Shown piece by piece: positions 26,581-38,500 of a stretch of DNA of 64,000 nucleotides (its first letter is position 1; the number at the start of each line of letters is the position of its first letter). The stretch covers positions 25,055,913-25,119,912 of the forward strand of contig CM068547.1 of the NCBI GenBank assembly GCA_035048495.1. The letters run 5' to 3'. Under the pieces are notes generated by a model that was not told the DNA's origin, made no database searches, and saw only the letters and a list, made by a program, of their open reading frames with translations. A program made the translations under genes and the position numbers. The DNA comes from Euptelea pleiosperma. Lineage: Eukaryota; Streptophyta; Magnoliopsida; Ranunculales; Eupteleaceae.

Positions 26581-29500
26581 ATGTGTATGTCACATGACTT
26601 CAATCTTCTTATTTATATGAGAAAACTTTTACATGGACAAGTATGCCCCAACAAACATAAAGGTATTACATTATACCAAGACAATACTCCCCCCTCAAGT
26701 TGGTGCGTAGATATCTATCATGCCCAACTTGCTGAGACACCTTTATAGTTGATTATTAGGAACTCCCTTAGTGAATACATTCGCTACCTGTTCTTCAATC
26801 TTTACAAAAGGAGCACAAATTTCCCCAGTAACAATATTCTCTCGTATGAAGTGTTTGTCTACTTCAATGTGCTTTGCTCGATCATGCTGAACTGGATTAT
26901 AAACAATACTTATTGTTGTCTTGTTATCACAATACAAGCTCACTGAGCCAGTGACAGTGAATCCTAGTTCAACTATTAAGATCTTCAACCACAACATTTC
27001 GCACAGGTCATGAGCCATAGCTTGAAACTCAGCCTCTACACTTGATCATGCAACCATAGGTTGCTTCTTGCATCTCCATGTCACAAGGTTACCCCCACAA
27101 ATGTGCAATACCCTAATGTGGATCTTCTGTCATCCTTGGCACCTGTCCAATCTGCACCTGTGTATGACTCCACTCTCATGTGACGTTTCTTCTTGAACAG
27201 AAGTCCCTTATCAGGGGACGATTTGAGATAACTCAAAACCCTGTGTGCTGCCTCCAAGTGAATTTCTCTAGGTGAGTGCATATATTGGCTTATCACACTG
27301 ACTGCATATGCAATATCTGGTCTAGTCAAAGAGAGATAAATCAGTCTCCCAACTAGTCTCTGAAAATTCTCAACGTCCTTTAGTAACTCACCACTTGCCT
27401 CACCCCAAATTGTGATTCTGTTCTATAAGGATCCTTGGGTTTGGCCCCTAATTTTCCAGTGTCCTTTAACAGATCAAAGACATACTTCCTTTAAGAGATG
27501 AAGATCCCTTGACTTGATCTTGCAACCTCTATGCCCATAAAATACTTTAGGGGTCCTAGATCCTTTGTTTCAAACTCACCAGCTAGATATTTTTTTAGCC
27601 TTACAACTTCTTCAACATCATTGCCAGTCACAATGATATATCATCCACATAGACAATGAGAGCAGTGGTGCTCTTCCCATGATGCCTCACAAACAAGGTA
27701 TGATCAGCCTGGCTTTGGGTATAACTTAGATCTTTCACTGCTTGGCTAAACATTTCAAACTATGCTCTGGGAGACAGCTTTAGCCCATACAAGGACTTCT
27801 TCAGCCTGTGCACTCTTCTATCACCTCCTGCTGGTATGAATCCTGGAGGAGGAACCATGTACACTTCTTATTTTAGATCCCCGTGAAGAAATGCATTCTT
27901 CACATCAAGCCGATGTAAAGGCTATGAGATTGGTTGGCAGTAAGAGATATGAGCACCCTTATGGAGTTCATTTTTGCAACTAGGGCAAATGTCTCCACGT
28001 AGTCAATGCCATATGTCTGTCAGTATCCTTTGGCTACCAGTCTTGCCTTGTACTTCTCTACTGGCCCATTTACCTTGTACTTCATAATGTACACCCATCT
28101 GCATCCCACTAGTTTCTTTCCTCAGGGTAAGTCAACAAGTTCCTAAGTATTGTTCCTTTCTAGGGCTCTCATTTTTTCAACCGTTGCATCCTTCCACTTA
28201 AGATGCTTCAACCCTTTTGCCACTGAGGAAGGTCTCAGAAGGTGGACAAGAAAATAACAAATGACTTGTAAGATGGAGACAAGGCCTCATACAGAACAAA
28301 GTTACTGAGAGGGTGTTGAGTATAGCTCCTTGTACCCTTTCTAAGAACAATAGGAAAATTAGAAGCACCGACATCAGTAGTAGAGTCAGTAACAGGAACA
28401 TATGGCACAATAGGCTCAAAGGGTGAAGTATTACCTGGATCCAAGGAAATAAATTTCACGAAATTATCGAAATATTTCGCGAAAGATTTCCATTTTCTAG
28501 GTTACCGACAGGAAAGAATACTTACGTCGAAATAATGTTGAATTTCTCGAAATATTTCCATTCATGTCGAAATATTTCGCATGAACAGTAAATTTCTATC
28601 AATTGACAGTGTAAATATGTATTATTCGGTCGAAATGTTTCGACATGTATGGAAACATTTCAATCGTAGGTAGGAAACATCTCATTTGACTTCAAAACCG
28701 TTATAAATCTCATATTTGATCCATTTAACCCCTTTCCATATATTTTGTTTATACAAAAGATCAATCCATTGTAGATTTCGTGGATTGATCATGAGGAAGA
28801 ATCAAATCCCGTTTGGGAGTTTTTTCAAATTCAAAATATACATGAGGATAAAATTTCTTATTATAAATAAATAGGTTAGGTATAAATTCATTAAATTTGT
28901 GAATCTATGATGCATTTACACTAGATTTGTGCACGGATTGAAAATCGTTTAGGGTGAAAATTTGGAATTTGGGAAAAAAATCCAATTTCAATGGTTTTTA
29001 CCCTAAACATCCATGATTGTGCATAAATTGATTATATGTTGCATAACTTAGCCCGTTCTACAAGTTGGTTGGGTTAAAAAAAATTAACCTTAATTTTTTT
29101 TTCAAATAAAAAATTAAATAAAATAGTAAATAAATTTTCTAAAATTACATATAATATTAAGAAATTAATGTAAGTGAATAAGATTTGTTAATATATTACT
29201 TTATGACTTTTTTATAATTAGCAATTAAATAATAGTTAAATAGTTAAATTAAACCTTGACTAATTAAAGATACTTGCCGCGACATATTATAGATCATTAT
29301 GGTCATTCATTTCTACACTACATATGGTTGTATATTATGGTTTTAAAGCTTATGAGTGTGTTTTTATGCTTGTTTTATTATTTTCCAAACTTTTCACAAA
29401 CATTTCCACAATATTTCCATCATTTTCGCATTATTTCCATCATTTCCACGAAAAATGTATTATTTCCACACTGATCGAAATATTTCGTGATATTTCCACG

Positions 29501-32500
29501 AAATATTTCCATTTTTAGGCTGTTCGAAATAAACCTCGAAACCGAAATTTATTTCCTTGCCTGGATCCAAGGATCGTACGATTGGGCATGGAACAGCTGT
29601 GGCCTTTCCTCTTCTGCTTTAGACTTTAAGCTCCTCCTGAGCACCAGCACTACTGTCAAGCCTAGTAGTAGGTCGGTCAGTCTCCTCGTCTAGGATGTGG
29701 GTACCATAATTTTCACTTTTACACAAATCTCGAGGACCGATTGGCACATATCTCAAGATATGCGTCCCTCGAGGATGTTCTTTAGGGCGCATCCTTCCTA
29801 GCATGCACCCAGGTCACACCATATTATTACTCATTTTACAATGTTTATGGCCCGATTGTTTTCTATTTATAGACCTCTCCACCTATCGAGAGAGGATGTT
29901 CCTCATCTTCTTTGGAGCCCAAGTACTGTAACAAGAAAGAGAGAACTGTAACATTTGAAAGGAAATAGTGGATTGCCTACATCGATGAGGCCGATGACGT
30001 AGTTGACCGAATTCCGGCGATGAATCTCGTTAAAATGGTTGTCTCTTTCCTCATTTTTCAGATTCTTTTATGTTTCTTGATCCGTTTCTATTTATTTGTT
30101 GATGTGTGTGCGAATCTTGAGGATAATCGACGGCTATATCTATATCCCAGATTTTGCACCCACATTAAATGGCGCCGTTTGTGGGAAAAGTAAGTTCAGG
30201 TTCATGCACAGAAGAAAAGTGTAGAGATGGTGATTTACAGGTGTTTGTTGCTAGATTTCAGCCAACTCTAGTCACCTCTAGTGGTGGTGGCGGCACAGAT
30301 GTGTTCCTCGTTCACCTAGCAACATTCCACTGGAGTTTTGTGGTGATCCAACGGTGGGAGAGCCCACAACACTCCGGCAAATTGGGTATTGTTACAAGAA
30401 ATTTCAGCAACATTCTATAGCGTTCTTTTGCAAATTTGATCTACAGGGAAGGGCAAATGAGTCTTATTTACCCAAAAATATCTTTGCCATGTCAGTAAAG
30501 ATCCATGTTAAACCCATGTGCTTCAGTGCCACATCAGCAGAACAGAAGACATAGAGGAAAAATTCTTGCTCGAAACTTGTTCTCAGTTGAACCACAAATG
30601 GAGCATGTGCTAGAAACTCAATCACGCAACTCCAACATCTTATTTCAGCAACTCCAGCATTTCATCCCGGGAACTAATCTTGATTCTTGACAACTTCAGC
30701 ATCTCATCCCGGGAACTCATCTTGGCGACTCCAGCATCTCATCCCGGGAACTCATCTTGGCAACTTCAGCATCTCTTCCCTGGAACTCTAGCATCTCATC
30801 CAGGGAACTCATCCCGGTAACTCTAGCATCTCATCCCGGGAACTCATTTTGACAACTTTAGCATTTCTTCTCGGGAACTCATCTTGGCAACTCCAGCATC
30901 TCTTATCGAGAACTCATCCTAGCAACTCTAGGGTCTCATCTCTGGAACTCATCTTGAAACTTCAGCATCTCATCTCGAGAACTCATCTTGGCAACTCCAG
31001 GATCTCATCCCGGGAACTCATCTTGGCAACTCCAGCATCTTATCCCAGGAATTCATTTCTGCAACACTAGCATCTCATCCCGGCAACTCCAACATCTCAT
31101 CCCGGGAACTCATCCCAGCAACACCAGCATCTCTTCCCGGCAACTCCAACATCTCATCCCGGGAACTCATCTCAGCAACACCAGCATCTCATCTCGGCAA
31201 CTTCAACATCTCATCCCAGGAACTCATCTTGACAACTTCAGCATCTCATCCCGAGAACTCATCTTGGCGACTCCAGCATCTCATCTCGGGGACTCATCTT
31301 GGCGACTCCAGTATCTCTTCCCGGGAACTCATCTTGGCAACTCCAATATCTTATCCCGGGAACTCATCTTGGCAACTCAAGCATCTCATCCCGGGAACTC
31401 ATCTTGGCAACTCCAATATCTCATCCCGGGAACTCATCTTGGCAACTCAAGCATCTCATCCCGGGAACTCATCTTGGCAACCCCTAACATCTCATCCCGG
31501 CATCTCAACCCGGCAACTCCCAGTATCTCATCTCGGGAACTCAACTTGGCAACTCCCACCATCTCATTCCGGGAACTCAACGCCCAGCTCTAGCATCTCA
31601 ACCCGGCAACTCCCAGCATCTCATCCCAATCATCCCAAGAAGTTCATCCAACGTCAACTACACTTACTGGATACAACCTCAACAACTTGCAAGGCTGCAT
31701 TCTGCACCAGTTGGTAACACGCTTGATGACAGGCAATACCTGGGGGCTTCATATATGATCAAGGCTTCATATGCGATCCTGGTTTCAATTACAATCATCC
31801 AACAATGCAACCAGAACAACCCAATCACGGTCCAATCTCGCGACAAGACGCCAACAATTCGATCATACGATATTACTTCTTGATAAAATCTTGATAGTTT
31901 TCTAGACAAATCGGATATACAGCGTGGCTACTCAACGCCCCCTGAAACATCAATTTTAGTACGTGAACGGGCCATAGATCAAACATAAATCGGAACATCT
32001 CATTCAACCCACTTGCAATTAGTTCACAAAATACTTGTTCAGATATTCGGTCATCCGAATAGTTCTGCCTTGACAGGAACCTCGAGTAGACGTCCAGCAG
32101 GCCAGGAAATCTTAAAGCTCTCGGCATTCAACTCTTGACTACAAGAACCCTGACACAAGTCCCCCTGAGGGCACAAGACCTTCTACGGGAGGCCGGGGAT
32201 ACCTAAAAGCTTGCGGTTGAAAAGTCTTAGCTAACGGACACCTTGATATTGTTACGCAAGTCCTACTGCAGTAGGTCAAGGAAACTTAAAACTCTCGGCA
32301 TTTAACCCTTGACTACAGGAACCCTGACATGAGACTCATCATAATCATCATTCATTATCATCATTATAATCATTATTCATCATCATCATCCCCATCATCA
32401 TCAAAGAGCCTTAGAGCTCTGTCATGCTCCCTAGAGCTCACAGACATGCTCCCTAGAGCTCACAGTCATGCTTCTTAAAGCTCGCAGATATGCTCATAAA

Positions 32501-35500
32501 AACCATTGGAACAACTAAACGACCAATTTCATTATTTCTTCATTACTGCAAGTTATTCTCACACATCTCAAAGGCGAACCATCTCCTACCGTCAGCTCCA
32601 CCTTCGAGAGCGGGCTGATGTGGGTACCATAATTTTTAAACTCTTACACAAATCCCGAGGACCGATTGGCACATATCTCAACGTATACGTCTCTCGAGGA
32701 TGTTCTTTAGGGCGCATCCTTCCTAGCATGCACCCACGTCACACCATATTATTACCCATTTTACAATGTTTATGCCTTGATTGTTTTCTATTTATAGACC
32801 TGTTATCATATACGTAGAAATACGTATTTTATATGTATCAGGGGTAGTTCTGTAAATACCCCATTGAGAGGTATATTTGTCTTTTGTATTTGGGACTTAA
32901 ATAAGATTTATGGAGTCATTGTGACCTAATCACAAGACATCCATTTCTCCCTCTTCTCTCTCTCTCTCATACTGTGGAACCCTAATTCTATAATTCAACT
33001 TCGTATCAGAGCAAGGTTGCAGGGCTGATAGAAGGTTTTCTCCTTCGACTTCATCCAGGAAGGTGATGACGTCATCTAAGCCATAGGCTGACGTATGCAT
33101 CGTACGGACAGATCTCCACCTTTTCTCCCCAAACTCTACCATTAGCTAGATCTCATTTTTTAAGCATTTTTGGTTATTTTTTCACGATTTTTGGGATCCA
33201 TCTCAAGGTTTTTTGAGTTTTTTTTCCTCGAAAGATCAAGAAAACTCAATTTTCGAACCAGCGGTTTTTTCTAATCCTTAATGACCTTTTTGGGGGGGGG
33301 GGGGGTTTGTTGCTTCGATTTAGTCCCCCCAAATCTCAGCAACATGTGGATATATCACATGAGCGATTCCACGAAGGATTGAAGGTTGTGGGAACTTTTT
33401 TCTCCCCACTAGTTACCACGGACGACTTTTTTAGCCATTTTGGGCTATCGGTTGGGTCTTCATCCTTCCTCTTTTGATCTCAGATCTATTTGCAATGCCT
33501 TCTAGTAGCTTTAGGATGTTTTTAACCATCTCTATGTTGCTGCTCTCTGCCATTAGCCTCCTTATGATGCTTATTTGAGGCCCTTTGTGGTGTTGTTTGA
33601 TCACCGACACTACTCAAGGGTATTATTTCCCTTTGGATTACCTTCTTTTTTGGGTATTAGGGTTCTTTGGGGGATATCCTTGGTCCGTTTGCTCTTTGAG
33701 GCTTCATCAGATGGGTTTATGTCCGTTGGCGTAGTTGTTTATGCTCTTTCTAGCCATCTATTGATCTTTGGTGTGGTGTTAGTGTTCTTTTTTTGGCTAG
33801 TTCCTCATGGCAGATCCTTCAACACCAACCGTGGTTCCTCCACCTCCCTTGGTTTCTCCATCCGGGTCAGATGTGAGCACAGAAGTTCCCTTCAGTGGAG
33901 TTGGAGGCCCTATAGTGTAACACTTAGCCTATGAGAACCCAAGTTTGCAGATCACCTCAGTGAAGTTAAATGGCAAGAACTACTTACACTGGGTTCAGGC
34001 TGCACGGTTGTTCATTGGGGGCCGTGGGAAACTTGGCCACACTACAGGAGATAAGGTTGAGCCCCCCAGATCTGATCCCTCTTATCGACAGTGGCAGACA
34101 GATGATCTCACTGTCATGTTATGGCTCCTCAACTCCATGGAGCTTGAGATCAGTGAGAGTTTCTTATTCATGCGCACAGCGCAAGAGATTCGGGAGATCA
34201 CTGAGAAGACCTATTCGCAGCAGCAGAACGATGGACGAGTATTTCAGCTGAGACAAACTATCGCCCACTTCTGGCAAAGGGAGAAGTCTCTTTCTCAGTA
34301 CTATACTGCTCTTCGTACCTTGTGGCAGGAGCTTGATCATTATTACTCCTATTAGCCTCTCAACCCCACAGAGATTGCCCCCTTTCGTCGATATATAGAG
34401 AAGGGTCGGATCTTTGATTTTCTTGCTGGCCTCAATCCTTCTTATGAGCTGGCTCGTGTTTAGATCTTGAGTAGCAGGGTGGATCCTCCCTCTCTCAGTG
34501 AGGTGTACGCCTATCTTCAGAATGAAGAGAGTAAGCGGATCTCTCTTCAGAGTGAGCATCTCCTTCTAGAGCGATCAGCGCTAGCCGCCTCTCCTGCTTA
34601 TCAGCCACAGCAGTTACAGCAACCTCGGAGAGGCTCATCTTATCAGATTCCTGTCTCAGCTCCATCCTATGCTTCCACTGGACCTTCTTCTGGGAAGTCC
34701 TTGACTAGAGAGAGGCCCAAGTGTGATTTCTGTGGCAAGTTAGGGCATGTGCGGGCCAAATGTTGGAAGCTACATGGTCGCCCTAACCAGCCAGGGTCTT
34801 CTGGTGCTCATACTGCCAATGTGGATACTTCGGTTTTAGCTCCTCCTGGACAGTCTCTGACTATCTCTCCGCCTTTAGCTTCTCCTGGAGGTATCTCAGC
34901 CACAGAGCTTGCAGGCCTTTGACGATTGCTTCAGTAGCTGGATGGTCCTTTTGCCACATCGTCCACCTTCTTTGCCCAGTCAGGTAAACCTAGACCTGCT
35001 CATCATGTGTCTCTTCCATCATCTAGTCCCACTTGGATTATTGATTTTGGGGCGTCAGAACACATGACGGGCATGTCTTCCTTATTTTCCAGTTATACTA
35101 TCTGTTCTGGCCGTGATAAGGTGAAGACAGCTGATGGCACCTTATCTTTTGTGTCTGGGAAAGGGAATATCCTTCCCTCTCCCCAATTGCTTCTTTCATC
35201 TTTTTGTATGTTCCCAAATTTATTTCTAACCTACTTTCTGTTAGTGCTTTGACTAAAACCCTAAACTATAGTCACTTTTTCCCCTACTTCTTGTGTCTTT
35301 CAGGACCTAGAGACGAGGAGGACGATTGGCACTGGACATGAAGCTAATGGCCTCTACCTTCTGGATGGACACCTTCCTGAGCCCACAGCACTATAGTTTT
35401 TTGCTAGTAGTAGTAGTAGTAGTAGGATAAATGTTGTTTTGAACTGGCATGCTCGTCTGGGGCATATCTCTTTTCAGTATTTGAAATTTTTATTTCCTAG

Positions 35501-38500
35501 TTTGTTTACTTTTGTTTCTTTTTCTGCTTTACACTGTGAGACATGTGAGCTCTCTAAGCATTGTAGATCTACTTATCCCTCCAGAGGTAATAGAAGTTCT
35601 ACTTGTTTTGATATTGTGCATTTTGATGTATGAGGTCCTTTCCCCACTACTTTGTTTCATTTGTTGATGATCATACTTGGTGTACATGGGTTTATCTCAT
35701 GAAAACCAAAGATGAAGTTCATTCCATCTTTTAGGGTTCTCATAAGATGATCCAAACCCAGTATGGTATGTCCATCAAGGTCCTTCGTACTGACCAGGGT
35801 GGAGAATATATGTTCGGGGGTCTTCAACACTACCTTTTTGACCATTGGATTTGTCATCAAAATTCTTGCAGCTACACCCCTCAACAGAATGGTGTAGCTG
35901 AGAGAAAAATGAGGCACTTGACTGAGGTAGCTCGATTTCTTTTGATTGGCTCTCATGTCCCCAAGACTTATTGGTCAGATGCTGCGTTGACGGCTGCCTA
36001 CTTGACAAACATGATGCCTTCTCGTGTTCTCAACTTCAAATCTCCTATTCAAGTTCGTTCTCTTGGTTCTCCTCTCTTTTTTGTTCCTCATCGCATCTTT
36101 GGGTGTGTATCCTATGTACATATCCTGGGTCCTCATCGCACTAAACTAGATCCCAAAACACTCAAGTGTGTCTTTCTCGATTATTCTTCTACCCATAAAG
36201 GGTACAAGTGTTACCATCCTTCCTCTGGGAAGAAGTTTGTGTGTATGGATGTCACCTTCCGTGAGGAGCTTTCTTTTTTCTCTCCCACCTCTCTTCAAGG
36301 GGAGAGTAGTCATGAAGAGAGGTGTACTGTTCCTCTTTCTGCTATATCTCTATCTCCTCCTCTGGAGTTTGAGAGGTTTCCACCTACTCATACTACTAGT
36401 GTGATTGATAGTGCTCCTGGAGCTCAGAAGGAGCTCAAAGTCTATAGCAGAAGGGAGAAAGCCACAGTTGATCCAGTACCAGTGGTTCTTACCTTGGATC
36501 TAGGTAATCCTCCACCTTTTTCTATGCCTGTCATTTCTCCTTCTACCGATGCTTCTGATCTTCCCATTGCTCTAAGAAAAGGAGTCAGAAGCTGCACTCA
36601 GCATCTTCTGAGACACTTTGTCTCCTATGATGCCTTGTCCCCCTCTTATAAAACCTTTATCACTTCCCTTTCCACTATTCCTATACCCTCTTCAGTGGCA
36701 GAAGGGCTGGCTCAACCAAGATGGAAAGCTGCTATGATAGAGGAAATGAGAGCTCTGGACAAGAATGGCACATGGGAGCTTGTTGACTTGCCAAGAGGCA
36801 AGAAACCTATGGGTTGCAGATGGGTGTTCACAGTCAAACACAAGGCAGACGGGTCTGTTGAGAAGTACAATGCGAGATTAGTAGCCAAGGGGTACACCCA
36901 GACCTATGGGATTGACTATGTGGAGATCTTTGCACCTGTGGCAAAGATGAACTCCATCAGGGTGTTGTTGTCAGTGGCAGCAAATCAAGAGTGGCCTTTG
37001 CATCAGCTGGATGTGAAGAATGCTTTTCTTCATGGGGACTTACATGAAGAAGTCTACATGGCGCCTCCTCTTGGATTCACTCCACCAGGACATAGTAGCA
37101 AGGTGTGTAGACTGAAGAAAGCCCTCTATGGGCTTAAACAATCTCCAAGGGCATGGTTCGAGAGATTCACCCTAACCGTGAAGAAGCTGGGTTACACTCA
37201 AAGTCAGGCCGATCACACCCTATTTGTGAAGCATCAAGGGAAGAACACCATTGCCCTCATTGTTTATGTTGATGACATCATTCTCACAGGGAATGAGGCA
37301 GCAGAGGTAGCCAAACTGAAGCTTCAGTTAGCGGAGGAGTTTGAAACCAAAGATCTAGGACCTCTCAAATACTTCCTAGGCATCGAAGTTGCAAGATCCA
37401 GTCAGGGGATCTTCATCTCTCAGAGGAAGTATGTCTTAGACTTATTACAAGACTCAGGCAGGTTGGGTACCAAACCAGTGGAAACTCCTATAGAGCAGAA
37501 TCATCAGCTAGCAGATGACAGTGGTGAGCTACTACAGGATGTAGGGAGCTTTCAGAGACTAGTTGGGCGATTGATCTATCTCTCCCTAACTCGACTCGAC
37601 ATTGCCTATGCAGTGAGTGTGATCAGTCAGTATATGCACTCACCCAGAGGTGTTCATTTAGAGCACATCGGATCTTGAGGTATCTCAAGTCTACCCCTGG
37701 TAGAGGTCTTCTGTTTGAGAAGAATGGCCACATGCGTATAGAGGCTTATACCGATGCAGACTGGGCAGGGGCCAAAGATGATCGGAGATCCACTACTGGA
37801 TATTGTACATTTGTTAGGGGCAATTTGGTCACTTAGAGAAGCAAGAAGCAACCCGTTGTCGCCAGATCTAGTGCAGAGGCTGAATTCAGAGCAATGGTTC
37901 ATGGCTTGTGTGAGATGCTTTGGTTGAAAGTGTTGGTTGCTGAACTTGGTTTCCCAGTTTCAGGGTCTGCGAGCTTATATTGTGACAACAAGGCCGCCAT
38001 CAGCATTGCTCACAATCTCGTTCAGCATGATCGTGCCAAACACATTGAGGTGGACCGACACTTCATTAAAGAGAAGATTATCTTTGGGGCAGTGTGCACT
38101 CTATTTGTGAAGACTGATGAACAGGTTGCAGATGTTTTCACGAAGGGAGTTCCCAGTTGGCAACTCCATAAGTGCTTGTGCAAGTTGGGCATGAGAGATA
38201 TCTATGCACCAACTTGAGGGGGAGTGTTATCATATACGTAGAAATACGTATTTTATATGTATCGGGGGTAGTTCTGTAAATACCCCCTTGAGGGGTATAT
38301 TTGTCTTTTGTATTTGGGACTTACATAAATAAGATTTATGGAGTCATTGTGACCTAATCACAAGACATCCATTTCTCCCTCTTCTCTCTTTCTCTCTCTC
38401 TCTCTCTCCCATACTGTGGAACCCTAATGGGTTTGCCACCTTTATATATTTGAACATAGTTATCATAAAACTTCAAAATATTATTTGCCATGATCACTAC

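Larger units (their letters stand above)
29696..32800 (+). mobile_element. non-autonomous LTR element (LARD-like) with tRNA-Asp-type primer site
   Basis: The left LTR is 29696-30164 (469 bp), bounded by TGTGGGT and ACCCACA. The right LTR starts at 32619 and is cut at 32800 by the copia element that follows. A primer site TGGCGCCGTTT at 30170-30180 lies just inside the left LTR and matches the 3' end complement of plant tRNA-Asp, as in several plant Gypsy lineages. The 2.45 kb interior has no gag or pol, but a large minisatellite (30640-31640), two copies of a 'ggaaa(t/c)cttaaa.ctctcggcatt' block (about 32100 and 32280) and a CAT/ATC-rich tract (32340-32400). It depends on proteins from another element, which is inference. 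Confidence 0.85.
32801..38428 (+). mobile_element. copia LTR retrotransposon (plus strand), right end truncated
   Basis: The 5' LTR is 32801-33000 (TGTTATCATATACG...TTCAACT), followed by a primer site TCGTATCAGAGC at 33001-33012, one base off the tRNA-Met type. Gag starts at ATG 33807. Pol runs to 38217, then a polypurine tract CTTGAGGGGGAG and the 3' LTR from 38225. The 3' LTR stops at 38428, short of TTCAACT, and no match to the left flank agacc follows, so the right border has been lost together with the rest of the elements it had entered. It is inserted in the right LTR of the LARD-like element. Confidence 0.93.

Noticed and set aside
30640..31640. CRISPR array
   Set aside because: Units are head-to-tail with no unique spacers, and the genome is eukaryotic.
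30849..31717. Long overlapping reading frames encoding a repetitive Ser/His/Leu-rich protein
   Set aside because: The frames come from a 35-bp minisatellite, so every third unit restores the same peptide and stops are rare in all frames. No start context, domain or codon bias supports a gene.
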